Of a DNA stretch of 64,000 nucleotides, positions 55,389 through 64,000 are shown piece by piece. The DNA is from Chloroflexota bacterium (GTDB taxonomy: Bacteria > Chloroflexota > Anaerolineae > Promineifilales > Promineifilaceae). Under the pieces are notes generated by a model. The model was not told where the DNA came from. It worked only from the letters and a program-made list of their open reading frames with translations, and did no database searches. The stretch spans positions 62,001 through 126,000 of the forward strand of contig JABFFZ010000001.1 in the NCBI GenBank assembly GCA_013112725.1. The letters are read 5' to 3'. Position 1 is the stretch's first letter. Each line of letters starts with the position of its first letter. The position numbers were made by a program, and so were the translations under genes.

Positions 55389-57413
55389 ATGACCACACCA
55401 ACCCTGAAAACCTACCAATACTTTTGGCGGCTGATGACCTTCCGCCCCGTTTATTACGTCGGCGACGTAATCACCATTTCCATTCACATGGTGGCCACCA
55501 TTGCCGTGGGCCTGATCCTCAAGCTCTTTTTTGACTGGCTGACGGGCGTCAATGACCTGGATGTGACTGTATGGGCCTTTGTCGGGCTGCAAGTGGCGGC
55601 GGCGCTGGTGATGGGGCTGTCGCTGGCGGGCGCGGCGCTCTGCTACATCAACTTTCAATACCACAGCTATGGCCTGCTCATGCGTAACCTGTTGGCGCGC
55701 ATTTTGCAGCGGCCCGGCGCTGACCCCTTGCCGCGTAAACCGGAGGGGGGCCGCCTCTCCACCGGCGAAGCGATCAGCACCTTCCGCGATGACACCGAAG
55801 CATTACTGGAAGGCATCGTGGTTATTGATGACCTGGTGGGCCTCATTTTTATGGCCGCTTTTTCCTTTGCCATTATGCTGCAAATCAGCGTCACGGTGAC
55901 GTTGGGCGTTTTTGTACCCCTGGCGTTTGTCGTGTTCATTGCCCAACGGCTGCGCCACCGCGCCCGCGCTTACCGCGCCAAAAGTCGTGAAGCCACCAGC
56001 CAGGTGACGGGCCTCATCGCCGATATGTTCAACAGCGCCCAGGCGTTGAAAGTGGCTCACGCTGAGGAACGCATTGTGGCTCGTTTTCGCGCCCAGAATG
56101 AGCGGCGCAAGGAAGCGATGGTCAAAGACCGGCTGCTGGCGCAGGTGGTAGAGGCCTTCTCCAACGGTACGGTGGATATGGGCGTGGGCTTGATTTTGCT
56201 GTTTGTGGCCCAGGCGATGTATGCCGGTGAATTCACGGTGGGCGACTTTGCCCTGTTCGCTGCCTACATCTGGCCGGTGACAAGCCTGATGCGTATGGCG
56301 GGTACGGTGATTACCCGGTACAACCAGGTGGCCGTTTCCAACCAGCGTATGGAAGCAATGATGCAGGGTGCCCCGCCGGGCGAGGTAGTAGCGCACCATC
56401 CTATCTACTTCGACGGCCGTGACGGGCCACCTCCCGATCTCCCCTATACGCCCAAAACGGCCGTCCGCCGGCTGGAACGGCTGGAAGTGCGGGGGTTGGG
56501 GTATCGGTATCCGGGGAGCGGTGAGCAGTTAGCAGTGAGCAGTGAGCAGTTAGCAGTGAGCGGTGAGCAGTTGGCAGTGAGCAGTGAGCAGTTGGCAGTG
56601 AGCAGTGAGCAGTTGGCAGTGAGCGGTGAGCAGTTAGCAGTGAGCGGTGAGCAGTTAGCAGTGAGCGACGGACGCAGCGTCCGCGAGCAGTTGGGTGACG
56701 GCTCACTCGTCACTCGTCACGCATCACGCATCACGGATTACGCCATCCAAGACATCTCCTTCACCCTGCCGCGTGGCTCTTTCACTGTTGTCACCGGGCG
56801 GATTGGCGCGGGCAAGACGACGCTGTTGAAGTCGTTGTTAGGGCTGCTGCCGCCGAGCGAGGGGGAGATTTGGTGGAATGGGGAACGGGTGGAGGACCCG
56901 GCGGCCTTTTTCACCCCGCCCCGTGCCGCCTACACCGGGCAGATTCCGCGCCTGTTCAGTGAGACCATCCGTGAGAACATCCTGTTGGGGCTGCCGGAGG
57001 AGCGGGTGGACGTGCCACGGGCGGTACATACGGCCGTGCTCGACCGCGACATCCGTGACATGGAGCTGGAGCTGGATACGGTGGTGGGGCCGCGTGGCGT
57101 GCGCCTCTCTGGTGGTCAGGTGCAGCGCACTGCCGCCGCCCGCATGTTTGTGCGCGACGCCGAACTGCTCGTCTTTGACGACCTCTCCAGCGCCCTGGAC
57201 GTGGAGACGGAGGCGCTGCTGTGGGAGCGGCTGTTTAGTGGGCAGGATGGCGACCGGCCGACTTGCCTGGTTATTTCCCACCGCCGCGCCGTGCTGCGCC
57301 GCGCCGACCAGATTATTGTGCTGCAAGACGGCCGTGTGGCCGCCACCGGTACGCTTGATGAACTGCTGCAAACCAGCGAGGAGATGCGGCGGTTGTGGGC
57401 GGGGGAAGAGTGA
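55389..57413 (+). CDS. ABC exporter half-transporter, subunit 2, with repeat insertion in its ATPase domain
   Basis: A 674-residue membrane/ATPase fusion. The start at 55389 ([16 protein letters not shown]) lies 58 nt after subunit 1; a longer open frame upstream overlaps subunit 1 and is rejected. Motifs: Walker [10 protein letters not shown] (about 471), signature [15 protein letters not shown] (intact), Walker [13 protein letters not shown] with Asp in place of the catalytic Glu, and H-loop VISHRRA. The missing Glu here and the degenerate signature in subunit 1 give one consensus and one degenerate ATP site, as in TM287/288 and BmrCD. About 75 residues (376-450) between the first strands of the ATPase domain are repeat-encoded. 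Confidence 0.92.
   Translation: MTTPTLKTYQYFWRLMTFRPVYYVGDVITISIHMVATIAVGLILKLFFDWLTGVNDLDVTVWAFVGLQVAAALVMGLSLAGAALCYINFQYHSYGLLMRNLLARILQRPGADPLPRKPEGGRLSTGEAISTFRDDTEALLEGIVVIDDLVGLIFMAAFSFAIMLQISVTVTLGVFVPLAFVVFIAQRLRHRARAYRAKSREATSQVTGLIADMFNSAQALKVAHAEERIVARFRAQNERRKEAMVKDRLLAQVVEAFSNGTVDMGVGLILLFVAQAMYAGEFTVGDFALFAAYIWPVTSLMRMAGTVITRYNQVAVSNQRMEAMMQGAPPGEVVAHHPIYFDGRDGPPPDLPYTPKTAVRRLERLEVRGLGYRYPGSGEQLAVSSEQLAVSGEQLAVSSEQLAVSSEQLAVSGEQLAVSGEQLAVSDGRSVREQLGDGSLVTRHASRITDYAIQDISFTLPRGSFTVVTGRIGAGKTTLLKSLLGLLPPSEGEIWWNGERVEDPAAFFTPPRAAYTGQIPRLFSETIRENILLGLPEERVDVPRAVHTAVLDRDIRDMELELDTVVGPRGVRLSGGQVQRTAAARMFVRDAELLVFDDLSSALDVETEALLWERLFSGQDGDRPTCLVISHRRAVLRRADQIIVLQDGRVAATGTLDELLQTSEEMRRLWAGEE
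56516..56740 (+). repeat. In-frame 21-nt tandem repeat array in an ABC ATPase domain
   Basis: Seven successive copies of EQLAVS plus S or G are encoded by a 21-nt unit made of three 7-nt subunits of the AGCAGT family. This is followed by residues from the TCACGCA family (about 56695-56740). The frame is kept throughout. Intergenic relatives are at 3491-3554, 11503-11565 and 761-807. Confidence 0.93.
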
Positions 57414-57480
57414 GATTAAGAGATTAGGAGATTGGGAGATTGGGTGGTCAATCTCTTAATCTCTCAATCTCCCCATCTCA
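57413..57480. repeat. GAGATTGG heptamer array with inverted partner
   Basis: Units GAGATTAAG and GAGATTGGG are followed by complementary CAATCTC and TTAATCTC units, forming an imperfect hairpin between subunit 2 and the next GNAT gene. Confidence 0.7.
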
Positions 57481-57493
57481 ATAAGGGTAAAAA

Positions 57494-58444
57494 ATGTCTA
57501 CCAATTACATCATCCGCCCGGCCGTGCCGGCGCAAGATTTTTCGGCGTTGGCTGAATTGTTGACGGTGGTAGGGCCGCAGCCAATCACGGCCGCTTCCTT
57601 GTTTGAATGGGAGGCCAACAATCCATCGGGGCAAATTCGCCGCCGTTGGGTGGCGGCAGCGCCTGACGGCCGTCTGGTAGGGTATGGTGTGGCGTTGCAT
57701 CCGGCTCATGCGGCGGACGGCCGTTTTCAGTTGTGGGTTTGTGTGCATCCTGCGCATAGGCAGCAGGGGTTGGGGGCGCAGTTGGCCGAAACCGCCTGGT
57801 CGTTTGCCCGCGAGCAAGGGGCCACGCTGCTCACCAGCGATGTGCGCGAAGAGTGCCCGGCCTGCCTGCGTTTTGCCGAGCAGCGTGGGTTTGCCATTGC
57901 CCATCACCTGTTTGAGTCGGTCATTGATCTGCACACGTTTGACGAACGGCCGTTTGCCCGTGTGATTGCCGAGGTGGAAACAAGCGGTATTCGCCTGACT
58001 TCCCTGGCGGCCGAAGGGGATACGGAAACGGCGCGGCGTAAACTACACGATCTCAACTATGCTTGTGTACTGGACGATCCGGCCACACAGGGGTCGTTTC
58101 CCGATTTTGACGAGTTGAATGAGATGTGGAACCAGGCATCCTGGTTTGTGCCCGAAGGCCAACTGCTGGCGGTGGACGGCGAACGCTACGTGGGGCTGGC
58201 GGCGGTGGGTTATTTTCAGGAATCAAACTCCATGTATAACCTGATGACCGGCGTGGACAAGGCGTATCGGGGACGCCAAATTGCCCAGGCGCTTAAGTTG
58301 CAATCGATCCGTTTTGCCAAAGCGTATGGCGCGGACAGCATTCGCACCCACAATGATTCACAAAATGGCCCGATGCTGGCGATTAACTGCAAACTGGGTT
58401 ACCAGCCACGCCCCGGTGAATACCGGCTGATAAAGAAGGTTTAA
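57494..58444 (+). CDS. Protein with two GNAT acetyltransferase domains
   Basis: A 316-residue protein. The N-terminal GNAT domain has WVCVHPAHRQQGLGAQLAETA (acetyl-CoA motif A) and FAEQRGFAI. The C-terminal domain has the weaker TGVDKAYRGRQIAQALKLQSI and NDSQNGPMLAINCKLGY. Tandem GNAT proteins include mycothiol-synthase-like and antibiotic-modifying enzymes; the substrate is not evident. AAGGG precedes ATG 57494. It follows the ABC exporter genes on the same strand. Confidence 0.88.
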   Translation: MSTNYIIRPAVPAQDFSALAELLTVVGPQPITAASLFEWEANNPSGQIRRRWVAAAPDGRLVGYGVALHPAHAADGRFQLWVCVHPAHRQQGLGAQLAETAWSFAREQGATLLTSDVREECPACLRFAEQRGFAIAHHLFESVIDLHTFDERPFARVIAEVETSGIRLTSLAAEGDTETARRKLHDLNYACVLDDPATQGSFPDFDELNEMWNQASWFVPEGQLLAVDGERYVGLAAVGYFQESNSMYNLMTGVDKAYRGRQIAQALKLQSIRFAKAYGADSIRTHNDSQNGPMLAINCKLGYQPRPGEYRLIKKV

Positions 58445-58470
58445 CGCCGAGACGCGGAGGCGCAGAGGGA
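58443..58470. repeat. CGCCGAGACGCGGAGG element, second copy of 9325-9350
   Basis: AACGCCGAGACGCGGAGGCG followed by CAGAG matches the element before the metalloprotease gene with about one difference. It ends at the ribosome binding site (GAGGGA) of the next gene. This kind of A/G-rich element is widespread in bacteria; its origin is unclear. Confidence 0.7.
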
Positions 58471-58473
58471 ATA

Positions 58474-59343
58474 ATGAACGAAGCAGGCAGATGGCGATTG
58501 GCATTGGCAGAGCAGATAGCAGGGCTGTATGGGCAAAACCCGAAGGTAGCGGCGATAGTCGTGGCCGGGTCGGTGGGGCACGGCCGTGCCGATGACTACG
58601 CCGACATTGAACTGGACATCTTCTGGCATGAGCCGCCGACGGATGCGGATCGCCGGCAGCCTATCCAGCAGCTAAACGCCGACATCATCGAGTTCTGGCC
58701 GTTGGAGGATGATGAATGGTCGGAAGATTATCTGATGGGGCCGGTGCAGTGCGACATCAGCAATTTTCTGGTCAGCACGATTGACCGGTACATTGCTGAT
58801 GTGTTGGCGGGGGATACGGCCGTGCTCAAACAGTGCCGGATGGCGGGATTGCGGCATGGGGTGGCGGTAGTTGGCCGTGACCAGATGGCCCGATGGCAGG
58901 CGCAAATTACCCCGTACCTGGATGTGCTGCGCCGGGCGATGATGGCCGAAAATCTGAACTTTCCCGCGTTGGGCATCTGGTATATGCGTGATGTGCTGGT
59001 GGCGCGGCAGGATTGGCTGATGCTGGCCGATGTGCTGGTGCGGATGCAGCGGCGCATCATCAGCGCACTGCTGGGGCTGAATGGTCTCTATCTGGCTCAT
59101 CCCGGCTACAAATGGCTCAATGAAACCATCGCCGATATGAGGCTGACACTGCCTGATCGGGCGGTGCGTTTGCAGCATATCAACTTTGTGACACCAACAG
59201 CCGCCGTCGAACCACTGCACCGCCTGATTGAAGAGACCATTGCCCTGGCGGAACAGGAACTGCCCGATCTGGACTTTAGTGGGGCGAGAAGGGCGATTGG
59301 CAGAAGGCGCACGGCCGTTTACCCTGATTCCTTCACCCTATGA
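58474..59343 (+). CDS. Nucleotidyltransferase (MNT-type) domain protein
   Basis: A 289-residue protein. The N-terminal nucleotidyltransferase motif reads AGSVGHGRADDYADIELDIFW, with the Gly-Ser and two acidic residues expected for metal binding. The C-terminal part is helical, with DVLVARQDWLMLADVL. It resembles the aminoglycoside-adenylyltransferase-like and DUF4037 groups; the target may be a small molecule or a protein. Resistance is possible but unproven. The start has AGAGGGA 5 nt upstream, inside a repeat. Confidence 0.8.
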   Translation: MNEAGRWRLALAEQIAGLYGQNPKVAAIVVAGSVGHGRADDYADIELDIFWHEPPTDADRRQPIQQLNADIIEFWPLEDDEWSEDYLMGPVQCDISNFLVSTIDRYIADVLAGDTAVLKQCRMAGLRHGVAVVGRDQMARWQAQITPYLDVLRRAMMAENLNFPALGIWYMRDVLVARQDWLMLADVLVRMQRRIISALLGLNGLYLAHPGYKWLNETIADMRLTLPDRAVRLQHINFVTPTAAVEPLHRLIEETIALAEQELPDLDFSGARRAIGRRRTAVYPDSFTL

Positions 59344-59373
59344 TAAAATGCGCACAGCATACAAGGAGTAACG

Positions 59374-59595
59374 ATGATGACTCTGGCAACAATTCAACTA
59401 GAAGTGGACGAAAAAACGGCACAGCTTTACAAAAAGGTGGGTGAGGAGGAACGGGAGAAAATTCGCTTTCTTCTCAGATTATGGATGCGCGAATTTGAGG
59501 AGAGCGCCTTTTCTTTGACTGACTTAATGGATGACATCAGCGAAAAAGCCCAGAGTAGGGGATTGACGCCCGAAATTCTGGAAACGTTGCAATAG
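59374..59595 (+). CDS. Small antitoxin-like protein upstream of mutS2
   Basis: A 73-residue protein. It begins with a beta-strand-like IQLEVDEKTAQLYKKV. A charged helix follows (EEEREKIRFLLRLWMREF), and the end is LMDDISEKAQSRGLTPEILETL. This layout is common in small cyanobacterial and Chloroflexota antitoxin-like proteins that precede a PIN toxin. Here no toxin follows; instead mutS2 begins 2 nt after the stop, so the two are co-transcribed. AAGGAG precedes ATG 59374. Confidence 0.6.
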   Translation: MMTLATIQLEVDEKTAQLYKKVGEEEREKIRFLLRLWMREFEESAFSLTDLMDDISEKAQSRGLTPEILETLQ

Positions 59596-59597
59596 AG

Positions 59598-62018
59598 ATG
59601 GACAAAAAATCATTACACACACTGGAATTTGATAAGGTTTTAGACATTCTGGCCGGGTATACCAGCTTTAGCGCCGGGGAGGAATTGGCGCGGCGGCTGC
59701 ACCCGACCACCGATGAAATAGAAGCGGTGCAGTGGCAGGCGGAAACCCGCGAGGCGATTTTGCTGCTGGATACCCGCAGCGGCATCACTATTGGCGGGGC
59801 GCGCGATGTGCGCCGCTCTTGTGATAACGCCTATCGTGGTTTCACCCTACCCGCCGAGGAACTGCTAGATATTCGCAACACCATCATTGCCGGCCGTAAC
59901 CTGCACCGGGCCATCGTCAAAGCAGCGGCCGAATTTCCGCACCTGGCGGCGATTGCCGAACTGATTGAGGATTGTCCAGGGCTGGTGATGGCGATCAACA
60001 ACACCATTGACGAGCGCGGCGAGGTGTTGGACAGCGCCAGCCCGAAGCTGGCCAAAATACGGAGCGAACTCAGGGTGGTTCACGGCCGTATCCAGGACAA
60101 ACTGCAAAAATTGCTCAACTCCAGCCAAAATCAATGGTTGCAGGAGCCGATCATCACGCAGCGCAGCGGCCGTTACGTCGTCCCTGTCAAGGCAGACGCC
60201 AAAGGGCGCATCAAGGGCATCGTCCATGACCAGAGCGGCAGCGGCGCAACCCTGTGGGTGGAGCCGCTGCAAACGGTGGAACTCAACAACGAATATCGCA
60301 GCCTGCAAATTCAGGAGCAGGACGAAATCAACCGCATCCTCAAAGAACTGTCCGCCAAAGTGGCCGAACATGGCGAAAGCATCAAACGCATTGTGGAGCG
60401 CATGGCCGAACTCGACCTGATTTTTGCTCGCGCTCGTTACTCGGCGTTGATTCGTGGTGTGGAACCGGACTTTGTGGAATGGCGCGAATTTGCCCAGCCC
60501 AAACCACCCAAACATACCAACGAACGCGAAAAATGGACACCGCCGCCGCGTAATTTGCATCCCGGCTCCACCATCTGGATTCGCAATGCCCGCCATCCCC
60601 TGCTTGATCCCCTGACCGTTGTGCCCACCGACCTGACGCTGCCGGACGACGTGTTCACCGTTCTCATCACCGGCCCCAACACCGGCGGCAAAACGGTCAG
60701 CCTGAAAACGATGGGTTTGATGGTGTTGATGGCCCAATCCGGCCTGCACATTCCGGCCGTGGAAGCCCGTCTGACCCTCTTTGAGGATGTGTTTGCCGAC
60801 ATTGGCGACGAGCAGTCCATTGAGCAAAGCCTCTCTACCTTCTCCTCGCACATGACCAACATTGTGCGCATTCTGGACAAGGTAGACGAGCGGTCGCTGG
60901 TGCTGCTGGATGAACTCGGTTCGGGCACCGACCCGCAAGAAGGGGCGGCGCTGGCCCAGGCCATCGTCAGCTTTTTGCGGGATAAAGGGGCCACGACGTT
61001 TGTGGCTACCCATTACCCAGAACTGAAGCTGTATGCCGACCAGCAGCCAGGGGCGACCAACGCCTCGTTGATGTTTGATCTGGAAACGCTGTCGCCGACT
61101 TATGAAATGACGATTGGCATTCCGGGGCGCTCTAATGCCTTTGCCATTGCCCGGCGGTTGGGGCTGGACGAGACAATCTTGACCGACGCTATGTCGCTGA
61201 CGGGCGCGGGTAATAACCAGTCAGAGGCGCTGCTGGACGCGATTTATGATTTGCGCGACAAGATGGCGGCGGAAGAGGCGGCGTCGCGGCTGGCGCTGCG
61301 TGACATTGAAGAAGACCGGGACGCGCTGGCGCGGCGGTTGGAGCAAATTGAAGAGGAGCGACAGCAGGTGTTGGCCCAGGCGCAGGCAGAGGCCAAAGCC
61401 AAAGTGGAAGCGGTTGAAGAAGAACTGCGCAAGGCCCGCCAAAATATCCGCGACGCCCAATCACTGAATAAGCTGAAGCAGGTAACGAAGGATGTGGAAA
61501 AAGTGGGCACGGCCGATGTGGCCGCCATTGCGCCGCAGCCGGTGAAAGAGCGCAAACCGACGCGCAAGTCGCTGGAATGGCAGCCCGGTGATGTGGTGGT
61601 GGTGAAAGCGCTGAATACCCAGGGTGAAATTGTATCGCTGAGCAAGTATGAGGCACAGGTAGCCATTGGGCAGATGCAGATGCGGGTGAAGCTGAGCGAC
61701 CTGGAATGGAAGGATCGGCCGGAGGCGGAACCGGAGCCGGCGTATATGCGGGTGGGGGCACGGCCGTCGCCCGGCTTAGAACTGGATATTCGTGGCCGCC
61801 GCGTGGAGGAAGGGCTGGCCGAAGTGACCGCCTTTTTAGACCGGGCGGAGATGGCGCGGATGCCCTGGGTGCGTATTATTCACGGCAAGGGTACCGGCCG
61901 TCTGAAACACGCCATCCGCCACTCGTTACAGAGCAACCCGAACGTGCTGTCCTGGGAGGATGGCCGTGATGGGGAAGGCGGCGACGGTGTCACGGTGGTC
62001 AAGTTCGCCGAGGAGTAG
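59598..62018 (+). CDS. mutS2: Endonuclease MutS2
   Basis: An 806-residue MutS homologue that lacks mismatch recognition domains. MutS2 proteins suppress recombination, and related RqcU acts in ribosome rescue. The order is core/clamp helices, the ATPase domain with Walker A GPNTGGKT (359-366), the DELGSGTDPQEG Walker B region, a long coiled coil (about 540-640) and a C-terminal Smr nuclease domain. The Smr part has LELDIRGRRVEEG and the conserved IHGKGTGRLKHAI. All parts are intact. It is preceded by a small antitoxin-like gene. Confidence 0.95.
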   Translation: MDKKSLHTLEFDKVLDILAGYTSFSAGEELARRLHPTTDEIEAVQWQAETREAILLLDTRSGITIGGARDVRRSCDNAYRGFTLPAEELLDIRNTIIAGRNLHRAIVKAAAEFPHLAAIAELIEDCPGLVMAINNTIDERGEVLDSASPKLAKIRSELRVVHGRIQDKLQKLLNSSQNQWLQEPIITQRSGRYVVPVKADAKGRIKGIVHDQSGSGATLWVEPLQTVELNNEYRSLQIQEQDEINRILKELSAKVAEHGESIKRIVERMAELDLIFARARYSALIRGVEPDFVEWREFAQPKPPKHTNEREKWTPPPRNLHPGSTIWIRNARHPLLDPLTVVPTDLTLPDDVFTVLITGPNTGGKTVSLKTMGLMVLMAQSGLHIPAVEARLTLFEDVFADIGDEQSIEQSLSTFSSHMTNIVRILDKVDERSLVLLDELGSGTDPQEGAALAQAIVSFLRDKGATTFVATHYPELKLYADQQPGATNASLMFDLETLSPTYEMTIGIPGRSNAFAIARRLGLDETILTDAMSLTGAGNNQSEALLDAIYDLRDKMAAEEAASRLALRDIEEDRDALARRLEQIEEERQQVLAQAQAEAKAKVEAVEEELRKARQNIRDAQSLNKLKQVTKDVEKVGTADVAAIAPQPVKERKPTRKSLEWQPGDVVVVKALNTQGEIVSLSKYEAQVAIGQMQMRVKLSDLEWKDRPEAEPEPAYMRVGARPSPGLELDIRGRRVEEGLAEVTAFLDRAEMARMPWVRIIHGKGTGRLKHAIRHSLQSNPNVLSWEDGRDGEGGDGVTVVKFAEE

Positions 62019-62070
62019 TCGCCGGGTATTGTGTGTTAGAATAAGGCCAGCTTTTATGGAGAGTGACGAA

Positions 62071-62358
62071 ATGACCCTTTTATCCTGGAATGAGTATGTG
62101 CGGTTGGCATTGACCTACGCCGAATTTACGCAAAATGAAGATGAAGGTTGGACGGTTGAGGTGCCGGTCTTGCCTGGTTGTGTTACCTGGGGAGAAAGTC
62201 GCGCCGAGGCAGCATTGATGGCTGAGGATGCGGTACACGGCTGGCTGGTAACAGCTTTACGCTTTGGTGATGAGATCCCTTTGATTGACGGCTACAGCCT
62301 GGGTTATATAGATGATGGCAACGGGATGGAAGTAGCACATGCCGAAGTTAGCGCCTGA
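62071..62358 (+). CDS. hicB: HicB-type antitoxin
   Basis: A 95-residue protein with the partial RNase-H-like fold of HicB: FTQNEDEGWTVEVPVLPGCVTWGESRAEA, then EDAVHGWLVTALRFGDEIP. There is no obvious C-terminal DNA-binding helix-turn-helix. The start at 62071 (MTLLSWNEYV) has GGAG 9 nt upstream; an alternative ATG at 62056 is possible. It precedes and overlaps hicA by 20 nt, an order found in many hicBA pairs. Confidence 0.87.
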   Translation: MTLLSWNEYVRLALTYAEFTQNEDEGWTVEVPVLPGCVTWGESRAEAALMAEDAVHGWLVTALRFGDEIPLIDGYSLGYIDDGNGMEVAHAEVSA

Positions 62359-62563
62359 GAAGCCACAGACCATTATCAACAAACTGCGGCGGTTGGGTTT
62401 TGAGGGGCCTTTCGGCGGTGGCAAACACGTTTTTATGCGCCACCCGGAAACAAATGTCAAGATTCCGGTGCCTATCCACAAAGGACGCGATATTCCCGTA
62501 GGTACTTTACGAGCTATCATTCGGCAGGCTGGTGTCTCTGTTGAAGAGTGGCAGTCATTGTAA
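62339..62563 (+). CDS. hicA: HicA-type toxin, mRNA interferase
   Basis: A 74-residue protein with the double-stranded RNA-binding-like fold of HicA. The catalytic His lies in GGGKHVFMRHP. IPVPIHKGRDIPVGTLRAIIRQAGVSVEEW is the typical C-terminal half. It would cleave mRNA unless bound by HicB. The gene overlaps hicB by 20 nt, so the two are translated from one message. Confidence 0.92.
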   Translation: MPKLAPEKPQTIINKLRRLGFEGPFGGGKHVFMRHPETNVKIPVPIHKGRDIPVGTLRAIIRQAGVSVEEWQSL

Positions 62564-62584
62564 ATCAATTTAGCGGTAACGGCC

Positions 62585-64000
62585 GTGACTGAAGCTTCAC
62601 CAGGAACCATCAATGTTTGCAGTAGGTGTGGTCAGGCTATAGCTGCCGCTGTTAGTTCTTGTCCCTGGTGTGGCATCCTCGCGCCGCAGGTTGTTTTTCC
62701 GGTGAATCTGCCGGATTGTTTGCAGGCGAACCAGGTTTCCATGGGGGCGCTGCGGCAAAGTGGGCTGCCGGTGGCGGAGACGACGTATCTGGCGTTGGGC
62801 GGTGGGCTGGGGAGTTTTGTCTGGGTGGATTATTTGCGGGTGTGCGGCACGGCCGTAGACGATATTGCCGTGGTGGGGTATGAGCCTGTGCCTTACGGCC
62901 GTTTCCAACGCCTCTGCCGCCACTCCCAAATCTTCGACGAGCAGCGGATTCGTAGTGATTCTGGGGCCAGGCCGGATAATCTCTGGGGCTGGCCCGGTTA
63001 TGCCGTGCAGGAAATGGCCGGTTTGCTGCGGCAGGGCAAATGGGGCGAAGCCGGGCGCGTAGCCTGGCAGATTTTTAGCGAGACGGCGCTGGCCGATAAT
63101 TATGCGCCTCGTGCGGAAACGGTTTATCGGGCGCTGGAACGAGAGATGAAGCGGATTGGCTGGCGGCAGATGTTCCACCAGGGGGAGATTTGCGCCATTC
63201 GCCAGACGGATGATGGGCGGTATGTGGCCGTATATGTGCCGGTGGGGGAGGGGGACGGCCGTGCCCCCCACTGTTTTGTCGCCCCGTACCTGCATCTGGC
63301 GTTGGGCCATCCCGCCATTCAGCTTGCCCCGGAAAGTCAGGCCTACCGCCAAAACACCGGCGATTGCCATCTGCTGGTGCAGGCCTATGAACAGCACGAA
63401 CACATTTACCAACAGCTGGCGCGGCGGGGCGGGCTGGTTATTTTGCGCGGGCGGGGGATTGTGGCCTCGCGCATTTTGCAGCGGCTGGATGAGATTCGCC
63501 GGGCCACGGGGCGGGATATTCAAGTCATCCATTTGCTGCGCCATGCGTTGACGGCCGATACCGAGTATGGTCGGGCGCGCCGCCGGATGCGCCATCACTG
63601 GCAGTGGCAGCCGTATAACTTTCCCAAAGCGGCCTTTGGCGGCGACCTGCGCCAGGTGTTGGCAGAGACCGCGCCGGAAGCACGCCTAGAGCTATTGGCC
63701 GCCTGGGGCGGTTCCACCACCAGCGACCGGCGCGATTGGCGGGAGTTGGTGGCGCAGGGGCGGCGGCAGGGATGGTACCGGCTGGTTTTTGGCGCGGTGG
63801 GGTGCATCAGACCCAACGGCCGTAACCGCCTCATCCTCCACCTGCAAGAAGAGTCGCCGCTGCCCCAGGAAAGCCGCCTGGTAGCCGACTTTATGATTGA
63901 CTGCACCGGCCTGGATGACCGCTTAACCGTCCATCCTCTGCTGGCCGACCTGAGCGGGCGTTATGGGCTGCGCCAAAACAGCAGCGGGCGGCTGGAAGTG
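62585..64000 (+). CDS. Zinc-ribbon plus FAD/NAD(P)-binding-like protein, cut by the window end
   Basis: An open frame of 472 codons runs from GTG 62585 to the last base without a stop. The N-terminus has a zinc ribbon, CSRCGQAIAAAVSSCPWCG. The next part has LALGGGLGSFVWVDYL, which resembles a GxGxGS dinucleotide-binding start. Near the cut, DFMIDCTGLDDRL and HPLLADL resemble the CTG motif region of SidA/YdhS-type flavin monooxygenase-like proteins. The function is therefore only a guess. A start at an internal ATG (62741) is possible but would lose the zinc ribbon. Confidence 0.7.
   Translation, partial: MTEASPGTINVCSRCGQAIAAAVSSCPWCGILAPQVVFPVNLPDCLQANQVSMGALRQSGLPVAETTYLALGGGLGSFVWVDYLRVCGTAVDDIAVVGYEPVPYGRFQRLCRHSQIFDEQRIRSDSGARPDNLWGWPGYAVQEMAGLLRQGKWGEAGRVAWQIFSETALADNYAPRAETVYRALEREMKRIGWRQMFHQGEICAIRQTDDGRYVAVYVPVGEGDGRAPHCFVAPYLHLALGHPAIQLAPESQAYRQNTGDCHLLVQAYEQHEHIYQQLARRGGLVILRGRGIVASRILQRLDEIRRATGRDIQVIHLLRHALTADTEYGRARRRMRHHWQWQPYNFPKAAFGGDLRQVLAETAPEARLELLAAWGGSTTSDRRDWRELVAQGRRQGWYRLVFGAVGCIRPNGRNRLILHLQEESPLPQESRLVADFMIDCTGLDDRLTVHPLLADLSGRYGLRQNSSGRLEV

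Noticed and set aside
56516-56665. Possible CRISPR-like array
   Set aside because: The units are directly adjacent without spacers and keep a reading frame; no cas genes are in the window.
62597-63598. Long minus-strand open frame at the right end
   Set aside because: It is antisense to the continuous plus-strand frame from 62585, which has recognisable motifs; its translation is Pro/Arg/His-rich and matches nothing known.

Overview
The window is about 64 kb of a moderately GC-rich bacterial chromosome. It is most likely a member of Chloroflexota (Anaerolineae, Ardenticatenia or Caldilineae-like). The pointers are lipoproteins with long Thr/Pro-rich linkers, two large membrane Ser/Thr kinases with extracellular domains (one NBR1-type Ig-like), a class A RNase P RNA, and many short dispersed repeats. 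This is inference; the window holds no rRNA or ribosomal protein marker.

Layout. 1-9 kb: hypB, a beta-lactamase-like lipoprotein, threonine aldolase, kinase 1, an HD phosphohydrolase and a DUF2330 protein. 9-17 kb: a HExxH metalloprotease lipoprotein, a Balon-like (baeRF) protein, a pRiA4b ORF-3 protein and an S41 protease. 17-19 kb: a decayed patch with a DUF433/DUF5615 pair carrying a nonsense codon and a ruined EAD-nSTAND-WD40 gene, then tRNA-Gln. 19-31 kb: recO, GNAT, AttH/CrtC-like, crotonase, YkgJ-like, a frameshifted methyltransferase, an FtsX-type permease, a D12 adenine methylase, folE2, a hydrolase and an orphan ABC ATPase. 31-39 kb: kinase 2, rlmN, a wrecked histidine kinase, an RNase II/R protein and two antirepressor-like genes (one broken). 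39-46 kb: carA and carB, separated by a putative restriction endonuclease and a DUF2283/DUF4258 pair, then a dienelactone hydrolase. 46-53 kb: CBS protein, rnpB, low-Mr phosphatase, geranylgeranyl-reductase-like flavoprotein, response regulator, cold shock protein, and an aldo-keto reductase/nucleoside phosphorylase/GNAT operon. 53-64 kb: a small leader-like unit followed by an asymmetric heterodimeric ABC exporter, GNAT, nucleotidyltransferase, mutS2, hicBA, and a zinc-ribbon flavoprotein cut by the window end.

Repeats are the most unusual aspect. The palindrome ACGGCCGT occurs roughly 140 times by manual count (about two expected by chance), mostly inside genes, like HIP1 of cyanobacteria. 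Intergenic spaces carry 7-nt-periodic arrays paired with their reverse complements as long hairpins. The same arrays and other palindromes also lie inside coding frames (second ABC subunit, carA, carB, rlmN, RNase II/R, S41, AttH-like) and often supply stop codons.

The best candidate for an undescribed system is at 53.24-57.41 kb. A near-consensus promoter, a 35-codon ORF, a possible antiterminator and an intrinsic terminator precede a heterodimeric exporter with one consensus and one degenerate ATP site. This resembles ribosome-mediated attenuation of bmrCD by bmrB in Bacillus, with unrelated sequence.
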